A stretch of 64,000 bases of DNA from Neorhizobium galegae. Lineage in GTDB: Bacteria > Pseudomonadota > Alphaproteobacteria > Rhizobiales > Rhizobiaceae. Below are positions 18,766-28,364 of the stretch, piece after piece. The notes beneath the pieces are model-generated. The model did no database searches, had not been told where the DNA came from, and saw only the letters and a list, made by a program, of their open reading frames with translations. Within the stretch, counting starts at the first letter, position 1, and the number at the start of each line of letters is the position of its first letter. The position numbers and the translations under genes were made by a program. Where the stretch lies: assembly GCF_017877135.1 (NCBI RefSeq), contig NZ_JAGIPH010000009.1, positions 124,001 to 188,000 on the forward strand, in the 5' to 3' direction.

Positions 18766-20675
18766 CAAGAGACTCGCACCTCGCGAAGCGGCTCTGCCTT
18801 CTTCACCAGCACCAGGATCAGTGCCAGCGCTGCCGGCGTCATACCGTCAACCTTGGATGCCTGGGCGATGTTGCGCGGCGCGGCACGCTTCAGTTTTAAC
18901 TTCAATTCATTTGACAGGCCCGAGATCTGGTCGAAGTCGAACGTATCCGGAATCTGCCGATCTTCGTCTCGCCGGACCGATTGGATATCCGCCTGCTGGC
19001 GCGCCATATAGACAGCATAGCCGGCTTCGATTTCCAGAGCCTCGGCAACCGGCTTAGGCAGTTGCTTAAGTTCCGGCCAGACTTGCCGGACCGATGATAT
19101 GTCAATATCGGGATAGGACAGAAGATCATAGGCGCTCCGCCGCTGACCGTCCTGATTGAGATGCAGGCCGTGCGTCTCCGCTTCCTTGGGAGTCACGGTC
19201 AAGCTCTGCAGCATGTTCCGGCCGTTCGCTATGTGCGATTCAAATTCTTCGAATTTTTCCGCGCGCGCTTTTCCTGCAAGGCCGAGCTTGATCGCAATGG
19301 GTGTCAGGCGAAGATCCGCATTGTCGGCACGAAGCGAAATGCGATACTCGGCACGGGAGGTGAACATGCGATAAGGTTCAGTGACCCCGCGGCTCGTCAG
19401 GTCATCAATCAACACGCCGATATAGGAGTCCGTTCGGCTAAACGTGACAGCTTGTTCGCCGCCCGCCAACCGGGCAGCATTCAAGCCGGCGACCAGACCT
19501 TGCGCGCCTGCTTCCTCGTAGCCCGTCGTGCCGTTGATCTGGCCCGCTAGAAACAGACCACCCATCCGTTTCAGCTGCAGATCCACTCCCAATTCGCGCG
19601 GATCGACGTGATCATATTCGATGGCATAGCCCGGCTGGCGGATTTCGACCTGCTCAAGCCCGGGGATTGTGCGGATGAACGCTTCCTGAATATCGGCGGG
19701 CAGGGAGGTCGAAATGCCATTCGGATAGACTGTGTCGTCATCCAAGCCTTCCGGCTCCAGGAAAATCTGATGCCCGTCCCGTTCCCCGAACCGAACGATC
19801 TTGTCCTCGATCGAGGGACAGTAGCGGGGACCAACGCCGGTAATCTGCCCGGAATACATGGCCGACTTTTTGATGTTGTCGGCGATGATCTTGTGCGTTG
19901 CATCGATTGTTCGCGTCACACCACAGGCAATCTGCCGGTTGGTGATCGTCTGCGTCATGAAGGAAAAGGGAACCGGCTCCTCATCCGCTTCCTGGCTGCC
20001 GATGGCACTCCAGTCGATGGTCGCGCCATTGAGACGCGCCGGCGTTCCGGTCTTCAGACGGCCGAGCGACAGACCGAGCGCGCCAAGCGTGGCAGACAGC
20101 CCGGTGGACGGCGCTTCTCCCACGCGACCGGCAGGAATGGTTTGGTCGCCGATGTGGATCATGCCACGCAAAAACGTGCCGGTCGTCAAGACGACGGCGT
20201 GGCAGGGCAGGCGGGTCCCGTCCTTCATCACGACGCCTGTGACACGCCCATCCGCATGCTCCAGATCGAAAGCATCACCTTCGATGACAGTGAGATTGGT
20301 GTGCCCGAAAATTTCTCGCTGCATGGCTTCACGATAAAGCCTGCGATCCGCCTGGGTCCGGGGCCCACGGACAGCCGGACCCTTCTTGCGATTGAGCAAG
20401 CGAAACTGGATACCGGCGGCATCCGCAACGCGGCCCATCAATCCATCCAGCGCATCTATCTCGCGAACGAGATGTCCTTTCCCCAGGCCACCGATCGCCG
20501 GATTGCAGGACATGACACCGATCGTGTCGCGGCGATGGGTCACCAGTGCGGTTTTCGCACCGAGGCGAGCTGCCGCCGACGCCGCTTCGCATCCGGCATG
20601 TCCGCCGCCAATTACAATTACGTCAAAGCCGTTCATGTCCACGCCCGCTGTCCCGCAGTGTTTCACGTGAGTCAT
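18765..20675 (-). CDS. mnmG: tRNA uridine-5-carboxymethylaminomethyl modification enzyme MnmG
   Basis: 636 residues from ATG 20675. It is an FAD-dependent partner of MnmE in making (c)mnm5U34 in tRNAs. FDVIVIGGGHAGCEAA is the FAD dinucleotide fold; HRRDTIGVMSCNPAIGGLGKG and AVVLTTGTFLRGMIHIGD are MnmG signatures. The start is ambiguous: ATG 20675 overlaps the mnmE stop (ATGA) and so is favoured by coupling, whereas ATG 20636 (MNGFDVIVIGG) gives 623 residues, closer to the usual length. The first codons from 20675 overlap a parS-like sequence, so the extra 13 residues might reflect that site and not protein function. Confidence 0.94.
   Translation of the reverse strand: MTHVKHCGTAGVDMNGFDVIVIGGGHAGCEAASAAARLGAKTALVTHRRDTIGVMSCNPAIGGLGKGHLVREIDALDGLMGRVADAAGIQFRLLNRKKGPAVRGPRTQADRRLYREAMQREIFGHTNLTVIEGDAFDLEHADGRVTGVVMKDGTRLPCHAVVLTTGTFLRGMIHIGDQTIPAGRVGEAPSTGLSATLGALGLSLGRLKTGTPARLNGATIDWSAIGSQEADEEPVPFSFMTQTITNRQIACGVTRTIDATHKIIADNIKKSAMYSGQITGVGPRYCPSIEDKIVRFGERDGHQIFLEPEGLDDDTVYPNGISTSLPADIQEAFIRTIPGLEQVEIRQPGYAIEYDHVDPRELGVDLQLKRMGGLFLAGQINGTTGYEEAGAQGLVAGLNAARLAGGEQAVTFSRTDSYIGVLIDDLTSRGVTEPYRMFTSRAEYRISLRADNADLRLTPIAIKLGLAGKARAEKFEEFESHIANGRNMLQSLTVTPKEAETHGLHLNQDGQRRSAYDLLSYPDIDISSVRQVWPELKQLPKPVAEALEIEAGYAVYMARQQADIQSVRRDEDRQIPDTFDFDQISGLSNELKLKLKRAAPRNIAQASKVDGMTPAALALILVLVKKAEPLREVRVS
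20659..20674. promoter_or_regulatory. parS-like site, two mismatches (mnmE/mnmG junction)
   Basis: On the minus strand it reads TGACTCACGTGAAACA, differing from the palindromic consensus at positions 3 and 4. It spans the mnmE stop and the mnmG start. Confidence 0.6.
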
Positions 20676-21985
20676 TTGCCAATGCAGAATTCGGAAAAAA
20701 TCACATCCAAGAGATCTTCCACATCGACCCGACCGGTGATGCGACCTAGCTCTTCTGCTGCCAGTCTCAGGCTTTCCGCCCGAAGGTCGAGTTCCGCCCC
20801 TGATAACGCTTCTGCCATGAAATGGGAAGCGCGTTGAAGGTGGGCAAGATGGCGGAGCCTTCCGGCCCCGCTGGCGGAGACGGCAGCCCAGTTATCGCGC
20901 ACACGCGCCAGAATAGCCTGACGCAGGTCGTCGAGACCTTCCCCTGTTTTCGTCGAAATCAGGAGATCGAAAGATCTGTCGGCACTGGCGCCATTGTCTT
21001 TTTTTGTCCCAATATGAAGAATGGGGATGTCGCTTGCAAGATCGAGGGATTGTTGCGCCTGAGAATCGATTTCCGTGAGGTGGAGAACAAGATCAGCTTC
21101 GGCTATCGCTTGTCGTGCTCTTCGTACGCCCTCACGTTCGATCACGTCAGTGGTCTCCCGCAAACCCGCGGTGTCATAGAAGCGCACCAGAAAGCCATCC
21201 AGATCGAGATCGACATGCAGAATATCGCGCGTGGTTCCGGCAATATCGGTGACGATCGCCACGTCGCGCTTCGAGATCGCGTTGAGGAAGCTCGATTTCC
21301 CGGCATTGGGCGGTCCGGCGATCACGACTTTGAACCCGTCGCGCACAGCACCCGCCTTTTCGGTCGCCAAGATCTGGCTTGTGACCTGGCGTTGGATTGC
21401 CTCGACCTGCCGCCAGACCTGATCAGACACTGAGCCCGGAACATCGTCCTCATCAGCGAAATCAAGTTCTGCCTCGATGAGGGCACGGCAGCGGGTTAGC
21501 CCTTCCGCCCATTCCCCATACTGACGCGATAGGCCGCCTGCGCTCTGCTCGATGGCCAGTCGACGCTGCATTTCAGTTTCTGCCGAGATGAGGTCTCCCA
21601 ACCCCTCCACTTCGACAAGATCCATCTTGCCATTGTTGAAGGCGCGCTGCGTGAACTCTCCCGCCTCCGCCGGGCGAAGTCCAAGCGCCAGAAGCTCGCT
21701 CTGCAGAGCCGCCACCACGGCAGGGCCGCCATGCAGCTGGAATTCCAGGCAATCTTCCCCGGTAAAGGACGCAGGTCCAGGAAAGCTCAGCACCAATCCC
21801 TTGTCGATCAGCTCACCGTTCCGGCGGCGAATCGATCGCAGAACCATGGCACGGCCTGCAGGGAAGGATGTCAAATCGCGCCCCGCGGTGAAGGCATCAG
21901 GACCACTTAAACGAACAACGGCGACACCGGATGGTGTCGCCCCGCTCGAAAGTGCAAAGATTGTGTCTGACTGGTTCAGGGACAT
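20672..21985 (-). CDS. mnmE: tRNA uridine-5-carboxymethylaminomethyl modification GTPase MnmE
   Basis: 437-residue GTPase that works with MnmG on wobble uridines. An N-terminal folate-binding domain (DTIFALSSGATPSGVAVVRL), a helical domain and an inserted G domain (GPPNAGKSSFLNAI, DIAGTTRD) are followed by the C-terminal CIGK tetrapeptide carrying the essential cysteine. The start at 21985 has AGAGGG just upstream; an upstream in-frame start would add ten residues. The mnmE-mnmG-rsmG-parA-parB order is the ancestral origin-proximal cluster. Confidence 0.95.
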   Translation of the reverse strand: MSLNQSDTIFALSSGATPSGVAVVRLSGPDAFTAGRDLTSFPAGRAMVLRSIRRRNGELIDKGLVLSFPGPASFTGEDCLEFQLHGGPAVVAALQSELLALGLRPAEAGEFTQRAFNNGKMDLVEVEGLGDLISAETEMQRRLAIEQSAGGLSRQYGEWAEGLTRCRALIEAELDFADEDDVPGSVSDQVWRQVEAIQRQVTSQILATEKAGAVRDGFKVVIAGPPNAGKSSFLNAISKRDVAIVTDIAGTTRDILHVDLDLDGFLVRFYDTAGLRETTDVIEREGVRRARQAIAEADLVLHLTEIDSQAQQSLDLASDIPILHIGTKKDNGASADRSFDLLISTKTGEGLDDLRQAILARVRDNWAAVSASGAGRLRHLAHLQRASHFMAEALSGAELDLRAESLRLAAEELGRITGRVDVEDLLDVIFSEFCIGK

Positions 21986-22042
21986 AAGCCCTCTTCTACC
22001 GCCGATTGCTTTCACAAGCCGGATATCGAATCCGGCTATCGA

Positions 22043-23308
<1,266 letters not shown>

Positions 23309-23422
23309 GAAGAGGGACCGCTTTGACTAATTTTGAGGGAATTGGCGTGTCTGTGAAATTCGCTACCGCAGGAAAACCGCGGACGACAGGAGAATGCACA
23401 CGAGCCACGAAAGATGAGTGGC

Positions 23423-23452
23423 GGGAAAATAGCGGCTTCAACAGTGAGCCGC
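23423..23452 (-). terminator. Possible terminator of hemE-hemJ
   Basis: On the minus strand, GCGGCT (23452-23447) pairs with AGCCGC (23437-23432), followed by TATTTTCCC. The T-tract is short, so it is moderate at best. It lies between hemJ and rho. Confidence 0.45.
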
Positions 23453-23479
23453 AAGGGGGGCTTGCGGAATTCTTCGCGC

Positions 23480-24022
23480 TCAGAACGGTTTGACGATCAC
23501 GAGAATGACAATCAGCATCATCAGCACGGTCGGGATTTCATTCATCAGACGCCAGTAACGCGCTGTCTTGCGCGGCCCGTCGACAGCAAACTGTCGAACG
23601 GCGCGGCTCTGATGGATATGGGTGAGCGTCAAGGCGATGACAAGCGCAATCTTGGCGTGAAGCCATCCGCCCTGAAATTGAAACACGTCCCAGGCGAGGT
23701 AGAGACCGAGCGTCCAGCTGATCATCATCGCCGGGTTCATGATAACCTTCAGCAGACGCTTCTCCATCACCTTGAAGGTTTCCGACTGCTGCGAACCCGG
23801 TTCAGCATCGGTGTGATAGATGAAAAGCCGCGGCATATAAAACAGACCGGCCATCCAGGCGATGACCGCAATCACGTGAAATGCCTTCACCCAGAGGTAA
23901 AGGTTCTCCGGCTGCAGGGTGACGAGCCCTCCCACAATTCCGGCAAAGACGATGAGCGCGATGGCGGCCCGCAACGCTGCCCGGTGTCCAGGCCGCGCGT
24001 CCACCTGTTTCTCAGGCGCCAT
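23480..24022 (-). CDS. hemJ: Protoporphyrinogen IX oxidase HemJ
   Basis: 180-residue membrane protein of the HemJ/UPF0093 family, which oxidises protoporphyrinogen IX in heme synthesis. Four to five membrane segments are visible, with YLWVKAFHVIAVIAWMAGLFYMP (conserved histidine), LFIYH, KVIMNPAMMISWTLGLYL and LHAKIALVIALTLTHIHQS. ATG 24022 overlaps the 3' end of hemE by 11 bases, so it is cotranscribed and probably translationally coupled with hemE, acting two steps later in the same pathway. An upstream in-frame start would add only six residues. Confidence 0.88.
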   Translation of the reverse strand: MAPEKQVDARPGHRAALRAAIALIVFAGIVGGLVTLQPENLYLWVKAFHVIAVIAWMAGLFYMPRLFIYHTDAEPGSQQSETFKVMEKRLLKVIMNPAMMISWTLGLYLAWDVFQFQGGWLHAKIALVIALTLTHIHQSRAVRQFAVDGPRKTARYWRLMNEIPTVLMMLIVILVIVKPF

Positions 24023-25052
24023 GCGCACCCCCCCGCACACGGTTGACGAGCTGCGTCACGTGATCGGGGTTCGCCTCCGGCGTAATGCCGTGCCCGAGAT
24101 TGAACACCAGTGGTCCCTGACCGAGAACCTGAAGGATTGCGTCTATCCCGTCATCAAGTGCGAGGCCGCCTGCAACAACCCTCATGGGATCGAGATTGCC
24201 CTGGACAGGCCCATCCTTCTGCAGGTCGGCGGCAAAGCTCAGCGGCACCGACCAGTCGAGCCCGATCATGTCTGCCCCCGTCTTCTGGCGGTAGTGGCGC
24301 AGGTTCATGCCGGCGCCCTTGGCAAAAGCAATGATCTTTGCCTGCGGCCGGCGTTCCTTGACGCTGCGAATGATCCGCGACACCGGCTTGATGGCATATT
24401 CCTCGAACTCCGTTTCCCCGAGCACGCCCGCCCAGGAATCGAAGATCTGAACGGCATCGGCACCCGCATCGATCTGGGCGACGAGATAATCGGCAGACAG
24501 ATCGGCAAGCACCGCCAGCAGATGCGCAAAGGCCTTTGGATGGCGATAGCCGAAGAGGCGGGCCGGAGCCTGATCGGACGTGCCGTGGCCGGCAATCATA
24601 TAGGTGGCAACCGTCCAGGGCGCACCGCAAAAGCCAAGCAGCGTGGTTTCATCCGGCAGGCGCGCGCGGATCTGCTCGACAGCCTGCATCACGGGCTTGA
24701 GGTGCGGAAGAACCTTTTCCGGAGAAAGCGAAAAAATTCCTTCCTCGTCGATCGGCTCCATCCTGGGGCCCGAGCCTTCAATGAAGTGAACGTTCCGGTC
24801 CAGTCCATCAGGGATCACGAGAATATCGGAGAACAGGATGGCCGCATCAAATCCGTAGCGCCGGATCGGCTGGAGCGTGACTTCGGTTGCCAGATCCGGA
24901 GAATAACAGAGCTGCAGGAAGCTCCCGGCCTGTTTCCGGGTTTCGCGATATTCCGGCAGGTATCGACCTGCCTGTCTCATCAGCCAGATCGGTGGGGGCG
25001 TGACGGTCGATCCTTGCAGGACCTCCAGAACCTTTCGGCGTGGTGAAGGCAA
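24012..25052 (-). CDS. hemE: Uroporphyrinogen decarboxylase
   Basis: 346-residue cytosolic enzyme converting uroporphyrinogen III to coproporphyrinogen III. PPIWLMRQAGRYLPEYRE is the N-terminal signature; GFCGAPWTVATYMI and FNLGHGI (substrate-site histidine) are also present. Translation appears to begin at TTG 25052, since GGGAG lies eight bases upstream and no ATG is suitably placed. hemE is the gene classically next to the chromosomal origin in Caulobacter and Sinorhizobium, and the non-coding DNA immediately upstream here has origin features. Confidence 0.94.
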   Translation of the reverse strand: MPSPRRKVLEVLQGSTVTPPPIWLMRQAGRYLPEYRETRKQAGSFLQLCYSPDLATEVTLQPIRRYGFDAAILFSDILVIPDGLDRNVHFIEGSGPRMEPIDEEGIFSLSPEKVLPHLKPVMQAVEQIRARLPDETTLLGFCGAPWTVATYMIAGHGTSDQAPARLFGYRHPKAFAHLLAVLADLSADYLVAQIDAGADAVQIFDSWAGVLGETEFEEYAIKPVSRIIRSVKERRPQAKIIAFAKGAGMNLRHYRQKTGADMIGLDWSVPLSFAADLQKDGPVQGNLDPMRVVAGGLALDDGIDAILQVLGQGPLVFNLGHGITPEANPDHVTQLVNRVRGGAHGA

Positions 25053-25236
25053 ACCGTGTTCTCCCTAAAACAAAGAAAATGAGAATCCTGGATTCTTCTG
25101 ATTCTTAGAGTCGGTGACTATCAAGGATCATTTATTTTGCACAGTCGGCACGCGATCGGTGCGACAATGACACCCAGGCTGGAAAGAGATATAGGCATAG
25201 ATCGCCGGATGTGGACAGTGGCGATTCACGCTCTGG

Positions 25237-25249
25237 AATCAATTCGTTG
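25237..25249 (+). promoter_or_regulatory. IHF-binding consensus in putative oriC
   Basis: AATCAATTCGTTG matches WATCAANNNNTTR exactly. IHF bends origin DNA in several proteobacteria, and the site here lies between DnaA-like boxes. Confidence 0.55.
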
Positions 25250-25364
25250 CGACGCCGCCGAATTGAAGCATGCCTGTGGACAGTCTGTGAGAAAGGAGAT
25301 GCGTCTTGGCAGTTATCCCCAGTTCCCACATAGCTTGGACAGTCCGCCGCACAGAACCCTTCGT

Positions 25365-25373
25365 TGTGGATAA
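25365..25373 (-). promoter_or_regulatory. Perfect DnaA box
   Basis: TGTGGATAA is the reverse complement of the consensus TTATCCACA. It lies in the right half of the gene-free segment, about 85 bases from the ppsR start. Confidence 0.75.
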
Positions 25374-25457
25374 AGTGACACTTGTTCCGCCCGCTCCAGG
25401 CGGCTGCTCCAGGCATCGTGGTTTATCCCAGGTTATGAACAGAGGGTGAAGTTTACC

Positions 25458-26279
25458 GTGGAGAACCGCAAAAGCTTCTTTCATCTGCACCTCATTTCTG
25501 ACTCAACGGGAGAGACCCTCATTTCGGCAGGGCGTGCAGCGTCCGCCCAATTCCAGGGGTCGCTCGCCATCGAGCATGTCTATCCGCTGATCCGAAACCG
25601 CCGCCAATTGTCGCCGGTGCTGGAAGCGATTGACGGAAAACCCGGCATTGTTCTCTATACGATCGTCGACCAGGATCTGGCTGACCATGTTGCTCAACGC
25701 TGCCGTGACCTCGGCGTTCCATCGGTAAATGTGCTGGAACCGGTGCTTGCGACGTTCCAGACCTATCTGGGTGCCATGTCGCGCCGTCGGGTCGGTGCGC
25801 AGCATGCGCTCAACGCCGACTATTTCAAACGGATCGATGCGCTGAACTTTGCCATGGACCATGATGATGGACAGATGGCGGAGAATTACGACGAGGCGGA
25901 TGTGGTGATCATCGGCATCAGCCGGACATCCAAGACGCCGACATCGATCTATCTCGCCAATCGCGGCATCAAATGCGCCAATATCCCGATCGTGCCAGGC
26001 GTGCCGCTTCCGGAAAGCCTGCTGAAGTCCAGCCGCCCGCTGATCGTCGGACTGGTGGCGACGACGGACCGTATTTCTCAGGTCCGAGAGAATCGCGAGC
26101 TTGGTGCCGTCACCGGTTTTGACCGCGGCCATTATACGGACCGGGCAAACATCCATGAGGAGCTGAAGTATGCGCGCAGCCTCTGTGCCCGCCATCAATG
26201 GCCGGTCATCGACGTGACACGGCGTTCCATCGAAGAAACGGCCGCTGCCATCGTTGCCCTGCGTCCGAAGCTGCGGTAA
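25458..26279 (+). CDS. ppsR: Pyruvate,phosphate dikinase / PEP synthase regulatory protein (DUF299)
   Basis: 273-residue bifunctional ADP-dependent kinase/phosphorylase that inactivates and reactivates PPDK or PEP synthase by threonine phosphorylation. HLHLISDSTGETL (10-21) and the P-loop-like GISRTSKT (153-160) are family signatures. Rhizobia normally use PPDK, so that is the likelier target. GTG 25458 gives the family-typical length and N terminus MENRK and has AGAGGG 11 bases upstream; GTG 25446 would add four residues but lacks a Shine-Dalgarno. It is the first gene right of the origin and heads a run with maf, aroE, coaE and dnaQ. Confidence 0.88.
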   Translation: MENRKSFFHLHLISDSTGETLISAGRAASAQFQGSLAIEHVYPLIRNRRQLSPVLEAIDGKPGIVLYTIVDQDLADHVAQRCRDLGVPSVNVLEPVLATFQTYLGAMSRRRVGAQHALNADYFKRIDALNFAMDHDDGQMAENYDEADVVIIGISRTSKTPTSIYLANRGIKCANIPIVPGVPLPESLLKSSRPLIVGLVATTDRISQVRENRELGAVTGFDRGHYTDRANIHEELKYARSLCARHQWPVIDVTRRSIEETAAAIVALRPKLR

Positions 26280-26290
26280 TCCGCACTCTG

Positions 26291-26914
26291 ATGTTCAAAG
26301 CCCGGAATGAACCCGTGACCCCACCGCTTGTTCTTGCGTCCTCCAGCCCGTTTCGCCGCATGCTGATGAAAAACGCCGGTCTGGTCTTTGGCGCTCAGGC
26401 GGCAGATATCGATGAACGTGCAATTGAAGCAGGTCTTCACGAGGCGGGAGCGGGCCCCGAGCAGGTGGCCCAGGTCCTCGCCCGGGAAAAGGCGCTTGCC
26501 GTGAGTCGCCATTGGCCCGGTGCCTTTGTTATCGGGTCGGACCAGACGATGTCGCTCGGCGACCGGCTCTATCACAAGCCGGTACATCTTGCCGAAGCTC
26601 GTGAATCGCTTCTGTCGCTCTCGGGAAAGACCCATCAGTTGAACAGCGGGTTCGCGATCGTTCGAGATGGCGTGTCGCTGTTTGAAGATGTGGTCATGGC
26701 AAGACTGACAGCCCGGCCGTTCGGCGACAGCTTTATAGACGGCTACCTTTCCCGCATCGGCGACAAGGCTTTGACCAGCGTCGGCGCCTATCAGCTGGAA
26801 GGGGAGGGCATTCAGCTATTTTCGCATATCGATGGCGATTACTTTACCATTCTGGGGCTTCCCATGCTGCCCCTCCTGCAAGCATTGCGTGACCTTGGAG
26901 TGATTAATGGCTGA
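26291..26914 (+). CDS. maf: Maf-family nucleoside triphosphate pyrophosphatase
   Basis: 207 residues from ATG 26291, or 199 from GTG 26315 (GGAATGA upstream), the latter nearer the usual family length. Maf proteins hydrolyse non-canonical or pyrimidine NTPs and were first seen as septum-formation inhibitors. LVLASSSPFRRMLM is the N-terminal signature, SDQTMSLGDRLYHKP holds the catalytic Asp/Lys, and the ARLTARPFGDSFIDGYL block follows. The stop overlaps the aroE ATG by eight bases, so the two are coupled. Which NTP it uses (YhdE- or YceF-type) cannot be read confidently. Confidence 0.88.
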   Translation: MFKARNEPVTPPLVLASSSPFRRMLMKNAGLVFGAQAADIDERAIEAGLHEAGAGPEQVAQVLAREKALAVSRHWPGAFVIGSDQTMSLGDRLYHKPVHLAEARESLLSLSGKTHQLNSGFAIVRDGVSLFEDVVMARLTARPFGDSFIDGYLSRIGDKALTSVGAYQLEGEGIQLFSHIDGDYFTILGLPMLPLLQALRDLGVING

Positions 26915-27758
26915 TTCACGTGAAACGTTAGCCGCCTTCGTCGTCGGCAGCCCCATCCGCCATTCACGCTCGCCGCTCATCCATGGCCACTGGTTGCGCC
27001 AATTCGAGCTGGAGGGAAGCTACAGGGCGCTCGAGGTTCTGCCGACGGATTTTGAGCCTTTCATCGCATCCCTCAAAGCCGATCGCCGCTACCGCGGCGG
27101 CAATGTCACCATTCCCCATAAGGAGCGTGCCTTCGAACTGGCGGACCAGCCGGATGCGCTTGCCGAGGAACTGGGCGCAGCCAACACGCTCTGGCTCGAA
27201 GATGGCCTGCTGAAGGCAACCAATACCGATGGCTATGGTTTTACGGCCAATCTCGACCAGTACCATCCCGGTTGGGACAAGGCGCATTGCGCTGTCATTC
27301 TGGGGGCAGGGGGCGCAAGCCGGGCGGTCATCCAGGCAGTGCGTGATCGTGGTATCGGCGAGATTCACGTGGTCAACCGCACCCAGTCGCGGGCCAAGGC
27401 GCTGGCTGACCGGTTTGGCGAGCGCGTCCATGCCCATCCCATGGAAGCGCTTGCCGAGGTCATGGCGGACGCCCGGCTTTTTATCAATACCACGTCGCTT
27501 GGCATGGATGGCGAGGCAGCGCCAGAAATCGATTTTTCGCCGATGCGCTTCGATGCGGTCGTGACCGACATCGTTTACGTGCCGCTCGAAACGCCAATAC
27601 TCGCCATGGCAAAGGCACAAGGTTTTGCAACAGTGGATGGTCTCGGCATGCTTCTCCACCAGGCGGTTCCCGGTTTTGAAAAATGGTTCGGCCGGCGCCC
27701 GGTGGTGGATGACGCCTTGCGCGCCCTTGTGGTCAGAGACATGGAGGCCCATGGATGA
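26907..27758 (+). CDS. aroE: Shikimate dehydrogenase (NADP+)
   Basis: 283-residue enzyme reducing 3-dehydroshikimate to shikimate in aromatic amino-acid synthesis. GSPIRHSRSPLIH binds shikimate, NVTIPHKE contains the catalytic lysine (K72), and LGAGGASRAVIQAV and VVNRTQSRAKAL form the NADP fold, the NRT motif indicating NADP preference. It starts inside the end of maf and ends inside the start of coaE (ATGA). The first codons (SRET) coincide with a parS-like site, in the same phase as in rsmG. Confidence 0.95.
   Translation: MADSRETLAAFVVGSPIRHSRSPLIHGHWLRQFELEGSYRALEVLPTDFEPFIASLKADRRYRGGNVTIPHKERAFELADQPDALAEELGAANTLWLEDGLLKATNTDGYGFTANLDQYHPGWDKAHCAVILGAGGASRAVIQAVRDRGIGEIHVVNRTQSRAKALADRFGERVHAHPMEALAEVMADARLFINTTSLGMDGEAAPEIDFSPMRFDAVVTDIVYVPLETPILAMAKAQGFATVDGLGMLLHQAVPGFEKWFGRRPVVDDALRALVVRDMEAHG
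26912..26927. promoter_or_regulatory. parS-like site, two mismatches (start of aroE)
   Basis: TGATTCACGTGAAACG differs from the palindromic parS consensus at positions 3 and 16. It lies 1.5 kb right of the putative oriC and overlaps the maf stop and aroE codons 2-7. Confidence 0.65.
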
Positions 27759-28351
27759 TCAGGATCGGCCTCACCGGATCGATCGGCATGGGAAAGTCGA
27801 CCACGGCAGCTCTGTTTGCCGCCGAAGGCATTCCGGTCAACGATGCCGATCAGGTGGTGCATGATCTGTATCGGGGCGAGGCCGTCACACCCATCGAGGC
27901 AGCCTTTCCAGGTGTAACGAGAGACGGTGCCATCGACCGCGCTGCCCTGTCGCGGGTGCTTGCCGCAGAGCCGCATCGGTTCAAGGAACTGGAAGCCATC
28001 GTGCATCCGCTGGTTCGGGCACGGGAGGCCGCCTTCCTGGAGAAGCATCGCGCCAGCGGCCGTGACCTGGTGGTTCTCGATATTCCGCTTCTGTTTGAAA
28101 GCGGCGCGGCCGACCGAGTGGATGTGATCGTGGTCGTCTCGTGCGATCCACAGATCCAGAGGCAAAGGGTGCTTGCACGACCGGGGATGAGTGAGGAAAA
28201 GTTCAACCTCATCCTGTCGCGGCAATTGCCCGATGCGGACAAGCGGGCAAGAGCAGACTTCATCATCGATACCGGCCACGGCATCGAAATGGCGACAGGC
28301 CGGGTGCGCGAGATCATCGCCGCGGTGCGGGCTGGCATTGAAACGGGATAA
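27755..28351 (+). CDS. coaE: Dephospho-CoA kinase
   Basis: 198-residue P-loop kinase for the last step of coenzyme A synthesis. GSIGMGKS (8-15) is the Walker A motif; DADQVVHDLY and VLDIPLLFESG are CoaE signatures. It is coupled to aroE by an ATGA overlap and lies 13 bases upstream of dnaQ. The aroE-coaE-dnaQ order beside the origin is conserved in Rhizobiales. Confidence 0.95.
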   Translation: MIRIGLTGSIGMGKSTTAALFAAEGIPVNDADQVVHDLYRGEAVTPIEAAFPGVTRDGAIDRAALSRVLAAEPHRFKELEAIVHPLVRAREAAFLEKHRASGRDLVVLDIPLLFESGAADRVDVIVVVSCDPQIQRQRVLARPGMSEEKFNLILSRQLPDADKRARADFIIDTGHGIEMATGRVREIIAAVRAGIETG

Positions 28352-28364
28352 TGGAGCGGAAAAG

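Larger units (their letters stand above)
25053..25457. other. Putative chromosomal origin of replication (oriC)
   Basis: A 405-base gene-free stretch between divergent hemE and ppsR. It holds one perfect DnaA box (TGTGGATAA, 25365-25373), a one-mismatch box (TTATCCCCA, 25313-25321), two TGTGGACAG variants (25210-25218 and 25275-25283), a perfect IHF consensus (25237-25249), an A/T-rich left flank (25066-25139) that could serve as the unwinding element, and six GANTC methylation sites, four of them packed into 25083-25112. Genes leave it in both directions. Position beside hemE is known for alphaproteobacterial origins; start-site mapping is not available from sequence. The right edge also contains the ppsR leader. 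Confidence 0.8.

Noticed and set aside
22017..22037. Hairpin just after rho as an intrinsic terminator
   Set aside because: Stem of eight base pairs is good, but no T-run follows on the minus strand, so termination cannot be claimed.
23868..23883. CACGTG-centred sequence in hemJ (TCACGTGAAA)
   Set aside because: Six mismatches to the 16-bp parS consensus; only the core matches.
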